From contig NZ_CP020991.1 of the NCBI RefSeq assembly GCF_002874775.1, positions 1,803,225-1,867,224 on the forward strand: a stretch of 64,000 bases of DNA. The letters run 5' to 3'. Every line of letters begins with the position of its first letter. Position 1 is the first letter of the stretch. The notes below the pieces were generated by a model. The model was given only the letters and a program-made list of their open reading frames with translations. It did not search any database and was not told the origin of the DNA. Position numbers and translations under genes: made by a program. Of this stretch, positions 45,977-55,265 are shown in pieces. The DNA comes from Monoglobus pectinilyticus. Lineage in GTDB: Bacteria > Bacillota > Clostridia > Monoglobales > Monoglobaceae.

Positions 45977-46110
45977 TTTACAGATTATTCACTTACCAAT
46001 GCAAAAAGGTGGTATAATATGTATTGTAACAAGAAATTGTTACAGAGTTAAAACATAACTCCCTCCCTTTTAATTTGTAAGACCGTTCCCCCAAACGGTC
46101 TTATTTTTTT
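45977..46110 (+). ncRNA. Small RNA gene, copy A, with promoter and terminator
   Basis: A TATAAT (46013-46018) with extended GGTGG context predicts a start near 46025. The transcript of about 86 nt has three hairpins. The first is TGTAACAA-GAAA-TTGTTACA (46025-46044), with a GNRA tetraloop at the 5' end. The second is GAGTT/AACTC (46045-46061). Then comes an unpaired CCTCCCTTTTAATTTG. The last is an intrinsic terminator AAGACCGTT/AACGGTCTT with a CCCCC loop and seven T. No ORF fits. A second copy exists in inverted orientation at 48433-48566. Their only difference inside the RNA is GAAA to GGAA in the tetraloop, which keeps the GNRA form. The C-tract can pair with Shine-Dalgarno sequences, as in RsaE-type sRNAs. 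I recognise no known family. Confidence 0.85.
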
Positions 46111-46794
46111 GTTTATAATTAAAAATATGATGCAAAGTTTAGATATTATTAACGGAAAGAAAGCGATTCACTGCAAGAGAGTGATTCACATTCTTTAAAG
46201 ACGTTATTTTTTTGAGTGCTGCACTCTTGCAAAAACAATGGTTGGCGACATAATACTTTCTGAATTCATAAAAATCACTTCGTATAATTGCAGTGTCATT
46301 TTGCTCTTGAAGAAGAGCTGAATTATTTAGACTTTGCGGATTGGTTTAATTTCCTTTCCGCGATATGGTTTTATTGGATGAGCCTTTTTGCGTTTTTTAT
46401 ACGGGAAACTATAATTTTTAGAAAATAATTTGTTCCGCAAAGAGGGCGGCAAAATTATTGAGAAATATCAGACATTCTTTTTTTGCATAAAAAGTTTAAT
46501 TCTTTAATGTTGATTTTATGATGTTTACCAACCCTTTTATAATAAAATATTTGCTGTAAGTTTCTTTTATTATTGACGTACATATAAAGTATCTTATTTA
46601 AATACACTAATTTAATAATTAATACAAGACTTGAATTATTCATGTTTTTGTGGTAAGGTAATGACATAAAATGATAAAAATTTTTAAATATTTTACATAA
46701 AGCTGTAAAGCAGAAAATATATTTGATTTGAATATACGTATTAATGATGTATTGATTTCTCCATATGGTATAGTTCGGTTAAGATATTTCTTCT
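46111..46794. other. AT-rich region without recognised genes
   Basis: No ORF with coding character and a usable start was found. A leftward 70-codon frame (46455-46667) lacks a ribosome binding site and family features. Short hairpins occur (GAGTGC-T-GCACTC near 46216). The region lies between small RNA copy A and the 222-bp tandem repeats. Confidence 0.5.
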
Positions 46795-47360
46795 GAAGTT
46801 CACTAAAAAAACACTGTATATAGAAAATAACTATAAAAAAATAAATTATAAAAGATGTGGTTTTGCAAGCATCGGAGGGCAGATGAAATCTGCCACGTAA
46901 GGCGCGCAGTCACGGAAAAATTTAATAATTATATTACAATGAACTATTCTAAGTATGTTCACGCTACGCGTGAGATGGCAGCTCACCTAACGAGGTGTGC
47001 ATAAGCACACCCTACCGAAGTTCACTAAAAAACACCGTGTATAGAAAAATAACTATAAGATAATAGATTATAAAAAAGATTGGTTTAGCAAGCATCGGAG
47101 GGCAGATGAAATCTGCCACGTAAGGCGCGCAGCCGCGGGAAAATTTAATAATATTATTACAATCAACTATTCTAAGTATGTTCACGCTACGCGTAAGATG
47201 GCAGCTCACCTAACGAGGTGTGCCTACGCACACCCTTCCGAAGTTCACTAAAAACACTGTGTATAGAAAAATAACTATAAAATAATAAAATATAAAAACG
47301 AGTGGTATAGCAAGCATCGGCAGGTGTGATTGTGACCACACCTGCCGATGTTCACTAACA
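46795..47360. repeat. 222-bp tandem repeat, about 2.5 copies, built from palindromic units
   Basis: Units start at GAAGTTCACTAAAAA (46795, 47017, 47240), with periods of 222 and 223. Each holds an AT-rich block, a B-type palindrome (GCATCGG, GGGCAGATGAAATCTGCC, ACGTAAGGCGCGCAG) and an A-type palindrome (TGTTCACGCTACGCG.., GGCAGCTCACCTAACGAG, a GTGTGC/GCACAC stem, CCCTACC). The third copy is shortened and ends in CAGGTGTGATTGTGACCACACCTG. The same family forms the 29.5-33.7 kb islands. Confidence 0.9.
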
Positions 47361-47396
47361 AACATCCTTAATTTTTCTGTATAGCTTTCTGTAGAC
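47345..47396. repeat. 52-bp repeat, left copy (inverted partner at 48778)
   Basis: CCGATGTTCACTAACAAACA through CTTTCTGTAGAC matches the inverse of 48778-48829 at 49 of 52 positions. The pair brackets the HAD phosphatase gene. Confidence 0.85.
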
Positions 47397-47576
47397 CTTC
47401 CGGTTATACTAAAATAAGTAATTAAATATCACATATTTTACAGGTAGGGTCACAATTTGAGTGTTCAAAAACTGATGCGTATAACTAAATCATATTTTAT
47501 CTGTTTTGAGATATAGTCCGTACCGGTAAAATTTAAGTTTCATATATTATGTTGATTTAAGAAAGGATGAAATAAA

Positions 47577-48245
47577 ATGGCTGATAAAAAGATTAAAGGC
47601 GTGCTTTTTGATATGGACGGCACTATGTTTGACACAGAAACAATGTCAATTTATATTTGGGCGGCAACTGCTAGATATTACAATATAAATATTTCCAGAG
47701 AGTTTATGATGGAATGTATGGGTCTCAGCACGAAGGCTATAGGAGAAAAATTTGATAAGGCGTTCGGAGATGTTCTGAATTATGAGACATTTCGCAGCGC
47801 TAAAAATAAAGTTATGGAAGAGATTGTGGAAGAGGACGGAGTGCCACACAAAAAGGGTCTGACGGAAATCCTTGATTATATTAAGGAAAACGGGATTAAA
47901 GCTGCTATTGCTACTTCTACATCTAACGAGAGAGCCGTGTATAATCTTGAGGAGGGAAAAGTTATACAGTATTTTGACGAAGTCATAAGCGGAGATATGG
48001 TGGACAAGAGCAAACCGGAACCCGATATTTATTTGCTTGCCGCCAAGAAACTCGGTCTAAGACCTGAGGAGTGTATGGTTTTAGAGGATTCAAAAAACGG
48101 CATAATCTCTGCCAGGAGAGCAAATTGTTTGGCGGTGCTTGTTCCGGATATAATACCGGTCGATGATGAAATGATTGAAGCCGCTGATTATGTATGTGAG
48201 GATCTTTTAGAAGTTATTGATTTGATTAAGAGAATAAATAAATAA
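47577..48245 (+). CDS. HAD-superfamily hydrolase, beta-phosphoglucomutase-like
   Basis: The 222-residue protein has the HAD motifs in order: FDMDGTMFDTE (nucleophile and acid/base Asp), ATSTSNE, KPEPDIY with the Lys, and VLEDSKNGI with metal-binding Asp. The alpha-helical cap after motif 1 places it in subfamily I beside beta-phosphoglucomutases and phosphatases. AAAGGATG precedes the ATG. It is the only protein gene in a 3-kb island of repeats and small RNAs, bracketed by inverted copies of both. Substrate is probably a small phosphosugar, but sequence alone cannot decide. Confidence 0.9.
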   Translation: MADKKIKGVLFDMDGTMFDTETMSIYIWAATARYYNINISREFMMECMGLSTKAIGEKFDKAFGDVLNYETFRSAKNKVMEEIVEEDGVPHKKGLTEILDYIKENGIKAAIATSTSNERAVYNLEEGKVIQYFDEVISGDMVDKSKPEPDIYLLAAKKLGLRPEECMVLEDSKNGIISARRANCLAVLVPDIIPVDDEMIEAADYVCEDLLEVIDLIKRINK

Positions 48246-48432
48246 TAAATATCAGGGCTTAAAAAATATAGTTCAATTGTTATGTAGAATGAAAATATTT
48301 AAAAACCATTGTAAAAGGCTTGTTCTGACGTGAACCTAAAAATCGGACTTTTTTGGGTTTGTTCATTATAGTCAAAACACAATGGTTTTTTGCTTATTTT
48401 TAATAATAACTCTTTTATAACACATTTTATCT

Positions 48433-48566
48433 AAAAAAATAAGACCGTTTGGGGGAACGGTCTTACAAATTAAAAGGGAGGGAGTTATGTTTTAACTCTG
48501 TAACAATTCCTTGTTACAATACATATTATACCACCTTTTCTTGTTTATGGGTGAATAATCTGTAAA
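48433..48566 (-). ncRNA. Small RNA gene, copy B, inverted
   Basis: Minus-strand copy of the RNA at 45977-46110. TATAAT lies at 48525-48530, predicted start near 48518, terminator T-run at 48433-48439. Within the transcript only the first tetraloop differs (GGAA). Upstream, ACAGATTATTCAC and AAAAGGTGGTATAAT are conserved while about a dozen bases between them have diverged at equal length. This marks the functional promoter blocks. The two genes transcribe toward each other across the HAD gene. Confidence 0.85.
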
Positions 48567-48777
48567 AATCAAATTAACAGTTTGTTAACATAAAAAAAGG
48601 TGTTATTTAACATATTATAGTAATTTTATATTCATTATTAAACGTTTGAAATGTGACGATAATAATAGTTTAATTTTGATGAAATTTATTAAAAAAATAA
48701 TTGGTTGATTTATGTAATGTATTAAGTCATATAACTTTCTTCCGAAATAATAAGTTGTTATGTAATATAAGTGTAAA

Positions 48778-48829
48778 GTCGACAGAAAACTATACAGAAA
48801 AATTAAGGATGTTTTTTAGTGAACATCGG
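48778..48829. repeat. 52-bp repeat, right copy
   Basis: Inverse of 47345-47396 with three mismatches. It runs directly into the palindromic unit at 48819-48958. Confidence 0.85.
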
Positions 48830-48960
48830 TAGGGTGTGACCCCACCTGTGAAGGTGTGGTCACAGACATTGTAGGTTTTTCAATACAAAGTAATTTGTAT
48901 AACACACACTTTTAAAAAAAGTGTGGTCACAGCCCTGCCGATGCTTGCTAAACAACAGTT
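48815..48960. repeat. Palindromic unit with long nested core
   Basis: GTGAACATCGGTAGGGTGTG at one end and CCCTGCCGATGCTTGC at the other. Between them lie nested stems GTGTGACC..GGTGTGGTCACA and CACACTTTTTTTAAAAGTGTG-like strings shared with 31915-32000. It is the largest core of the family after the left arm at 31915. Confidence 0.75.
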
Positions 48961-49189
48961 TTATATAATTTATTTGTTATAGAATTATTTTTTATATTTG
49001 AACCTTAACATTTGTGGCCGCTTGATTGTAAACTTTTTATATTTTTGAAAAATATATAACAAGTTATCGGAAATATATTTATTCTAAAAAAATTTTGGAA
49101 ATACTTCAGGAATAAAATTTTAAAAACTAGAAATCAGACGGAAATAAAATATCTTTTAAACAAGTCGTACTTAAATGCTCTTGCTGGAA

Positions 49190-49241
49190 AAACAAAAAGT
49201 CCTTAGTTTAAGCGTTAGCTTAATTCTAAGAACTTTTTTTA
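49190..49241. terminator. ilvD terminator
   Basis: AAGTCCTTAG..TAAGC pairs with GCTTA..CTAAGAACTT. On the minus strand it is followed by TTTTTGTTTTT; on the plus strand by seven T, so it acts both ways. Confidence 0.8.
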
Positions 49242-49284
49242 TTTATATTATTTAAAGTTGTTTGCTGTTAAACAATATAGAAAA

Positions 49285-50946
49285 TTATGATAAAACTGCG
49301 CCGGTGCTTCCGGAACTTACAAGTTTTGAATATCTTGCAAGATAACCGGTTTTAATATTCGGTTCTTTTGGTTTCCAGTTTTTGCGTCTTTCCTCGAGTT
49401 CTTCATCAGAAACTTCAAGCTTAATCTTATAGTTCGGAATGTCAATGGTTATAATATCGCCTTCCTCAACCAACGCAATTGTGCCTCCTTCGGCAGCTTC
49501 CGGAGAAACATGCCCAATAGCTGCGCCTCTGGTTGCGCCGGAGAATCTTCCGTCTGTTATAAGAGCCACGCTGTTGCCGAGACCGCTTCCAACAATTGCA
49601 GCGGTGGGGTAGAGCATTTCTCTCATTCCGGGTCCGCCCTTAGGACCTTCGTATCTGATAACGATTACGTCACCGGGATTTATTTTGTTGTCATAAATAG
49701 CGTTTACTGCGTCTTCCTCACAGTCAAAGACTCTTGCTTTTCCTGAATGTTTCATCATCTCATCACATACAGCCGAGCGTTTTACTACGCATCCGTCATC
49801 GGCTATATTGCCTTTGAGAACCGCCAGTCCGCCTGTTTTGCTGTATGGATTATCTTTTGAGCGTATTACTTCGTTGTCTGTGATTTCACATCCGCTTATG
49901 TTTTCACCGACAGTTTTGCCGGTTACCGTAATGGGAGATTTATCAATAAGACCCATTTTGTCAAGTTCATTCATAACCGCATATACGCCGCCGGCCTTGT
50001 TAAGGTCGAGCATAAAATGGTTTCCTGCCGGAGCCAAATGGCAAAGGTTAGGAGTCTTTTCTGAAACAACGTTTATGGTGTCAAACGGCAGGTCTATTCC
50101 GCATTCGTGAGCAATGGCCGGTAGATGCAAGGCGCTGTTGGTGCTGCATCCCAAAGCCATATCGACGGTAAGCGCGTTAATAAACGCTTCATTTGTCATG
50201 ATATCTCTTGGTTTTATATCATCTTTAACGAGTTCCATGATTTGCATACCGACTTTTTTTGCGAGGCGGAGACGCTCAGAAAATACCGCCGGTATAGAAC
50301 CGTTTCCTTTAAGACCCATTCCAAGCACCTCTGTCAGACAGTTCATACTGTTTGCAGTGAACATTCCTGAACATGAACCGCAGGTAGGACAGCAGTTTTC
50401 CTCACAGACTTTAAGTTCGTTTTCATTTATTTCGCCGACTTTAAAACGGCTTATAGCTTCAATCATGGTCGAATAGCTTGCAGACTCGCCGTTCCAGTCT
50501 GAACCTGAAAGCATAGGTCCGCCGCTGACAAAAATTGAAGGAACATTAAGTCTGGCTGCAGCCATCAATAATCCGGGCACGTTCTTGTCACAGTTGGGAA
50601 CCATAACCAGACCGTCAAAAGGATGAGCTGTTGCCATGGCTTCTGTAGAATCGGCAATTAATTCACGTGTTACAAGTGAGTATTTCATTCCCTCATGGCC
50701 CATTGCTATGCCGTCGCATACCGCAATAGCCGGGAATACTATAGGAACTCCGCCTGCTAAAGCAACGCCCTGCTTCACTGCGTCAACAACCTTATCTATA
50801 TTCGTGTGTCCCGGAACTATATCGTTCTTCGAGCTTACTATGCCGATAAGCGGCTTGTTTATCTCTTCCTCGGTCAGTCCCAGTGCATAGAGCAGAGAAC
50901 GCTGAGGCGCTGCGTTAACGCCTTTTTTTATCCTGTCACTTCTCAT
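49285..50946 (-). CDS. ilvD: Dihydroxy-acid dehydratase
   Basis: The 553-residue enzyme forms the 2-keto acids of valine and isoleucine synthesis. Iron-sulfur ligands are visible in [11 protein letters not shown] and [41 protein letters not shown] and [20 protein letters not shown] are family signatures. Length is normal. AGGAGGGTG precedes the ATG. It stands alone rather than in an ilv-leu operon, with its own promoter and terminator. No T-box is visible in its short leader of about 45 nt. Confidence 0.97.
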   Translation of the reverse strand: MRSDRIKKGVNAAPQRSLLYALGLTEEEINKPLIGIVSSKNDIVPGHTNIDKVVDAVKQGVALAGGVPIVFPAIAVCDGIAMGHEGMKYSLVTRELIADSTEAMATAHPFDGLVMVPNCDKNVPGLLMAAARLNVPSIFVSGGPMLSGSDWNGESASYSTMIEAISRFKVGEINENELKVCEENCCPTCGSCSGMFTANSMNCLTEVLGMGLKGNGSIPAVFSERLRLAKKVGMQIMELVKDDIKPRDIMTNEAFINALTVDMALGCSTNSALHLPAIAHECGIDLPFDTINVVSEKTPNLCHLAPAGNHFMLDLNKAGGVYAVMNELDKMGLIDKSPITVTGKTVGENISGCEITDNEVIRSKDNPYSKTGGLAVLKGNIADDGCVVKRSAVCDEMMKHSGKARVFDCEEDAVNAIYDNKINPGDVIVIRYEGPKGGPGMREMLYPTAAIVGSGLGNSVALITDGRFSGATRGAAIGHVSPEAAEGGTIALVEEGDIITIDIPNYKIKLEVSDEELEERRKNWKPKEPNIKTGYLARYSKLVSSGSTGAVLS

Positions 50947-50995
50947 TTTATTTCACCCTCCTGTATGTATTTGTATATTAATCTTCTGACCTTAA

Positions 50996-51024
50996 ATTAT
51001 ATCTTAGATTAAAGTTTATGTCAA
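50996..51024 (-). promoter_or_regulatory. ilvD promoter
   Basis: On the minus strand TTGACA (51019-51024) and TATAAT (50996-51001) are separated by 17 bases, a full-consensus promoter about 50 bases before the start codon. Confidence 0.85.
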
Positions 51025-51103
51025 CCTGAAAATATCACAAACCGACCTTTTTATACATGCTGCAGATTATATTATATTTTTAAAATCAAAGCCTGTATTG
51101 TAC

Positions 51104-51132
51104 TTGCCCAATGAACTTATTTATGCTATAAT
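51104..51132 (+). promoter_or_regulatory. Promoter of the DNRLRE-nucleotidase operon
   Basis: TTGCCC (51104-51109) and TATAAT (51127-51132), 17-base spacer, about 27 bases before the start codon. Confidence 0.75.
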
Positions 51133-51158
51133 TTAGTAAATATCTGTCTGAAAGGACG

Positions 51159-52700
51159 GTGGAACTGTTGCAGGTTGGAATCATCAGAAAGATTATCGGC
51201 TGTGCCCTGGCTATTTTATTGGTTTTGGGTATAGTTCCCGTCGGCCTTCTCTACTTTACAACGCCGGTAGTTGCTGAGGGACGAGTGGTTAAAATTTCGC
51301 CGGGCGCTGAGACCTTTGTATACAGTGACGCCAAAAATAAGAACAAATCCAGACTGGATGAGGATAACCTTCTGGTCGGTAATTACTGGAACACTTATTT
51401 CCGGTTCGACTTGTCGGCAATCGGAAACGCAAAAAAGAGCGATATAAGTCAAGCAAAACTGAGACTTGCGGTAATCTGGGACGGAAGAAATGAACCGGAT
51501 GAAACAGACTGTTCGTTTAACGTCAGCTACCTTGATAATAATAACTGGGGAGATAACATGACCTGGTCAACCAAACCGGGCGGTGAGGAACAATATCTTT
51601 GCACAGCTGCGGGCAATGGTTCGGACAGCATACTTGAAATTGATTTGTCAGAGTTTATAAGAAAGGCTGTTGGCAATGATGAAAAAGTTTTTACGTTAAA
51701 GCTTAGTCCGAGCGTGAGCAATACTGCGCCGGTTCAAATAGCCTCAACAAGATACTCTGACCCGTCATACCGGCCGTATTTAAAAATATTGGTGGGTGAC
51801 GCTGTGGATACTGATACCAAGACGTTAAACAAAAGTTATTTGGATACCAACGGTTATGTATCAAAGGCGGAACCAAATACAAACTCAAACGAGCTGCTTT
51901 ATAAAAATAACGGAAGGCTTGCGGTTGACAATGGCTCGGCCGTATACTTAAAATTTAATATCGAACCTAAAAATATTCTCGGCGCTGTTGAGGACGCGCG
52001 GATTTTTCTCAGGCCTATCGGTAAATCTGTGAATACAAAAATCGATATATATTATTTGGAAAATGACGGCTGGAACAGTGGAGAATTATCTTACAATAAC
52101 CGTCCGGAAGGTGAACTGTCCCTTATTAAGTCCTATAACGGACTTGAGGTTTCAGGAGGTTTCAGCGTGGATGTGACGGATTTAGTCTATAAGCTGGTCA
52201 AATCAGGCAAATATACTGCCAGCTTTTTGATAGACGGAACACAAACCGACCCGGCTTCAACAGACAGTCTGGAACTCTATTCGTCATACTCTCATGAGTT
52301 TGCCCCAAGCCTTTCAGTATCTGTAACAGACGATAAAAATATGACTGCAATTCGTGAGGCCATTATGGAGTTAAAGGGAAACAACAGTTCATTTGATAAT
52401 GTCACGAGCGATTTGCCGAGCAGCTATATAGCTGAAAACGGAGAGAGAGTAACAATAAAGTGGGATTTTAATGATAATTATTCATTGGGAAATATACTGG
52501 GATTCAGAAAGAGTGTAATAACAAATTCCGGTCAAATAAACCCTCCGGCATTCTTTGAGGATGCAAAGACGATTCAGGCGAAGGCGATTTTGTCATCAGG
52601 CTCCAGAACTCTTGAAAGATTTGTAACGATGACTATACAGCCTGAGTTTGGTGTGCCAAACCGTCTGCAGATTCTAAAAGACGCGGTTTTGGGAGATTAA
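51159..52700 (+). CDS. Secreted protein with two DNRLRE-type modules
   Basis: A 513-residue exported protein; start taken as GTG 51159 with AAAGGAC upstream, though TTG 51168 is possible. A signal peptide or anchor (IIGCALAILLVLGIVPVGLLY) is followed by two DNRLRE-like beta-sandwich modules (about 45-215 and 225-400). Marks are FVYSDAKNKNKSRLDEDNLL, YFRFDLSAI and DNNNWGDNMTW, repeated in weaker form as YYLENDGWNSGELSYNNRPEG. A C-terminal Ig-like segment (about 405-505) has ENGERVTIKWDFNDNYS. DNRLRE modules are usually adhesive or carbohydrate-binding. There is no catalytic or wall-anchor domain. The next gene, an SLH nucleotidase, starts 42 bases later, so they are cotranscribed. Confidence 0.85.
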   Translation: MELLQVGIIRKIIGCALAILLVLGIVPVGLLYFTTPVVAEGRVVKISPGAETFVYSDAKNKNKSRLDEDNLLVGNYWNTYFRFDLSAIGNAKKSDISQAKLRLAVIWDGRNEPDETDCSFNVSYLDNNNWGDNMTWSTKPGGEEQYLCTAAGNGSDSILEIDLSEFIRKAVGNDEKVFTLKLSPSVSNTAPVQIASTRYSDPSYRPYLKILVGDAVDTDTKTLNKSYLDTNGYVSKAEPNTNSNELLYKNNGRLAVDNGSAVYLKFNIEPKNILGAVEDARIFLRPIGKSVNTKIDIYYLENDGWNSGELSYNNRPEGELSLIKSYNGLEVSGGFSVDVTDLVYKLVKSGKYTASFLIDGTQTDPASTDSLELYSSYSHEFAPSLSVSVTDDKNMTAIREAIMELKGNNSSFDNVTSDLPSSYIAENGERVTIKWDFNDNYSLGNILGFRKSVITNSGQINPPAFFEDAKTIQAKAILSSGSRTLERFVTMTIQPEFGVPNRLQILKDAVLGD

Positions 52701-52742
52701 ATAAAGAGTTTGATTTTAAATAAATATATTGGAGGAGTTTTC

Positions 52743-55130
52743 ATGAACAATAATCAATTTAGAAGTTTAAAGCGTGTGTTGTGTGCTTTGACAGCCGTTA
52801 TAATGGTATTTGCGGCGGCAGGAGTTTCTGTTTTTGCAGCGGATACACAATTTGAAGATTTGAGCGGGGACAGCTGGGCTTATCCGTACATTGAGTATTG
52901 TATACAAAACGGCTTGATGAATGGTGTGAATGAATCAGAATTCCAGCCGGACGGAATTGTCAGTGATGTTATGGCAAAAACTGTGCTGCAGAGGTTAGTG
53001 CCATCTTGTGACTTTGACAGTTATATATGGTCTGAGCCGGTTGAAAGGGAGGATATGGCGGTTCTTGTGTATACGGCCGGAGGTTCTGCTAATACTGAGG
53101 ATATTGCAGTAGCCTATTCTGACGCGGAGAATATTTCTTCTGAGTGTTATACAGCAGTAGCTTGGTGCTCGGTGAACAATATTATGTCGGGCAAGGAGAA
53201 CCAAACCTTTGACCCGTCGGGATATATGACCCGCTCTGAGCTTGCCGCTGTGGCTATGCGTTTGGCGGAATACCTGAATGCGGATTCTTTGACCATAAAT
53301 ATTATTCATACAAATGATATTCACGGCTATGACGTGGGCGATAAATCTGTGATTGGAATGGATGAAATATCTGCTCTGAAAAAGCAGACGGATAATGCTG
53401 TTTTGGCAGACGCAGGGGACGCTACTCAGGGAATAGCTTTTGTCTCGCTGGATAAGGGGGCGAGCGCCATTGAGGCTATGAATTTAGCCGGTTATGATGT
53501 GATGGCGTGCGGAAACCATGAGTTTGACTACGGACAGGAGACAGCAAAGAAAAATGCGGCAGCCGCTGATTTCCCGATTATATCGGCGAACACCCTAAAA
53601 GACGGTCAGCCGTTTTTTAAAGGCAGTTATGCCGATGGAACAAAAGAGAATAATGGAGAAAATGCAATTATAGAAATAGACGGAGTGAAAGTCGGATTTT
53701 TTGGCATATTGACGTCAGATACAGCGTCTTCAACAAAACCATCGGGCATCTTGGGCATTTCTTTTGAAGATGAGACAGAGACCGCAAAAAGACAGGTTGA
53801 GGAGCTTCAAAACCAGGGAGCAGATGTGGTTATAGGCTTGTTCCATGTCGGTGTTTCTCAAGCGTCATCCGTCACCACTCCGGCTATTGTAGACGGGCTT
53901 TTGGATACGTCAGGTCTTGACGCGGTCATAGACGGTCACAGCCATACTGTGTATAATAATACTGAAAACGGCGTATTAATTGCTCAAACAGGCTCATATT
54001 CAGAGAACATAGGTATTATGTCAGTTTCGGTAAAGGACGGAGAGGTAATCGGAGTTAAAGAAAATATGCTCAGCAGTGCTGAGGTTAAAGCAAAAGTCAC
54101 TCCTGACCCTGAGGTTACTGAATATTTAGAAAAGGTAACGGCTGAGCAGTCGAAACTGCTTGACAATAAAATTGCCGAGACAAAGACAACGCTCTGGGGC
54201 GGTTATGTAAATAATTTTGCTGTGCCGCGTGCGGTTGAGACAAATTTGGGAAATCTTATATGCGACGCAATGATAGACGAGGTTAAAAATAATATAAGCG
54301 CCGAATACAGCGGCCTGCCGATTGTCAGCGTTCAAAATGGCGGAGGGGTTCGCGCTTCTGTTAAGAACGGCGATATAACGGTTGGCAGTATATTTAATGT
54401 TTTGCCTTTCGGAAACACGCTGTTTGTTAAGGAAATAACGCCAAACATTTTATATTCAGTCATGGAGAGAAGCGTTAAAAATGCAATCGCCCAGGACGAG
54501 GAGACGGGACTGCTTGACCTTTATCCAGACGGAGGTTTTTTGCAGATAGGCGGAATGAGCGTAAAGTATGACCCGTCAGGCAAAGAGGGTGAAAAGGTTA
54601 TTTCTGTAACATTAGGCGGTCAAACAGAGCCGCTTGACAGGACTGATTCCGAGACGAAGATTCTGCTTGCAACAAATGATTTTGTGGCAATGGGCGGAAA
54701 CGATTATGATATGGTGCCTGGCCTGCCTGAGATAATGCAGGGAACTGATGTTGAGCAGATAGTCTGCGATTATATATTGAAGCTTACTGATAATGGAGTA
54801 AAACCGCTTGAGGTAGAAAACACAGAAGGGCGTATAGTTGAAATGAGCGGATATACGGCTAAGGATTATACCTCCAGCCTATATCTTAAAGATATAAACG
54901 GAAACCTTTTGACTGATAAGACTGTTACGGTTTATGTAGACGGAGAAGCTTTTGGAGAGTTTACATCCAATAAAGATGGAATAATAAAATTAACTTTAAC
55001 AAGCGGTCCGCATTCTGTTAAAACAGCCGAGAATGCGGAGGAAGCATATGTTAACAATATTTGCGGACAGGGAACTGTTGAATATAGAGGAGAGGAAGAA
55101 GTATTATTCCCTACACTTGTGTTAGAATAA
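52743..55130 (+). CDS. SLH-anchored 5'-nucleotidase / metallophosphatase (UshA family)
   Basis: A 795-residue surface enzyme; GGAGGAG precedes ATG 52743. A signal peptide ends near VFAADTQF, followed by two or three SLH repeats (FEDLSGDSWAYPYIEYCIQN; YSDAENISSECYTAVAWCS). The calcineurin-like phosphatase domain begins at residue 187 with IIHTNDIHG, then ADAGDATQG, CGNHEFDYG, and DGHSHTVY. The C-terminal nucleotidase domain has NLICDAMIDEV, VQNGGGVRAS and ATNDFVAMGGNDYDM. A small beta domain closes the protein. SLH anchoring places nucleotide hydrolysis on the cell surface, probably for phosphate or nucleoside scavenging. All metal ligands are present. Confidence 0.93.
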   Translation: MNNNQFRSLKRVLCALTAVIMVFAAAGVSVFAADTQFEDLSGDSWAYPYIEYCIQNGLMNGVNESEFQPDGIVSDVMAKTVLQRLVPSCDFDSYIWSEPVEREDMAVLVYTAGGSANTEDIAVAYSDAENISSECYTAVAWCSVNNIMSGKENQTFDPSGYMTRSELAAVAMRLAEYLNADSLTINIIHTNDIHGYDVGDKSVIGMDEISALKKQTDNAVLADAGDATQGIAFVSLDKGASAIEAMNLAGYDVMACGNHEFDYGQETAKKNAAAADFPIISANTLKDGQPFFKGSYADGTKENNGENAIIEIDGVKVGFFGILTSDTASSTKPSGILGISFEDETETAKRQVEELQNQGADVVIGLFHVGVSQASSVTTPAIVDGLLDTSGLDAVIDGHSHTVYNNTENGVLIAQTGSYSENIGIMSVSVKDGEVIGVKENMLSSAEVKAKVTPDPEVTEYLEKVTAEQSKLLDNKIAETKTTLWGGYVNNFAVPRAVETNLGNLICDAMIDEVKNNISAEYSGLPIVSVQNGGGVRASVKNGDITVGSIFNVLPFGNTLFVKEITPNILYSVMERSVKNAIAQDEETGLLDLYPDGGFLQIGGMSVKYDPSGKEGEKVISVTLGGQTEPLDRTDSETKILLATNDFVAMGGNDYDMVPGLPEIMQGTDVEQIVCDYILKLTDNGVKPLEVENTEGRIVEMSGYTAKDYTSSLYLKDINGNLLTDKTVTVYVDGEAFGEFTSNKDGIIKLTLTSGPHSVKTAENAEEAYVNNICGQGTVEYRGEEEVLFPTLVLE

Positions 55131-55176
55131 TGATATAATGTCTGCCGGGTGTCTAGCCGGCGGCGAATGTTTAATA

Positions 55177-55212
55177 TTTCAGCTGCGGCATAAGCCGCCG
55201 CTGAAATTTTTG
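55177..55212 (+). terminator. Terminator of the nucleotidase operon
   Basis: TTTCAGC-TGCGGC and GCCGC-CGCTGAAA form a stable stem followed by TTTTTG. Confidence 0.85.
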
Positions 55213-55265
55213 TGATGGACAAGATAGCTATTGAATTTGATATTGGCATAGGAAGGCGGATAAAA

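Noticed and set aside
46116-46450. Leftward Lys/Pro-rich open stretch ending KPYRGKEIKPIRKV
   Set aside because: No start codon after the preceding stop and no recognisable family; likely chance or a decayed remnant.
46455-46667. 70-codon leftward ORF in the repeat island
   Set aside because: No ribosome binding site or recognisable domain, and composition like the surrounding noncoding DNA.
46795-47360. Possible CRISPR-like array
   Set aside because: Units are 222 bp, contiguous and nearly identical throughout; there are no short repeats with unique spacers and no cas genes.
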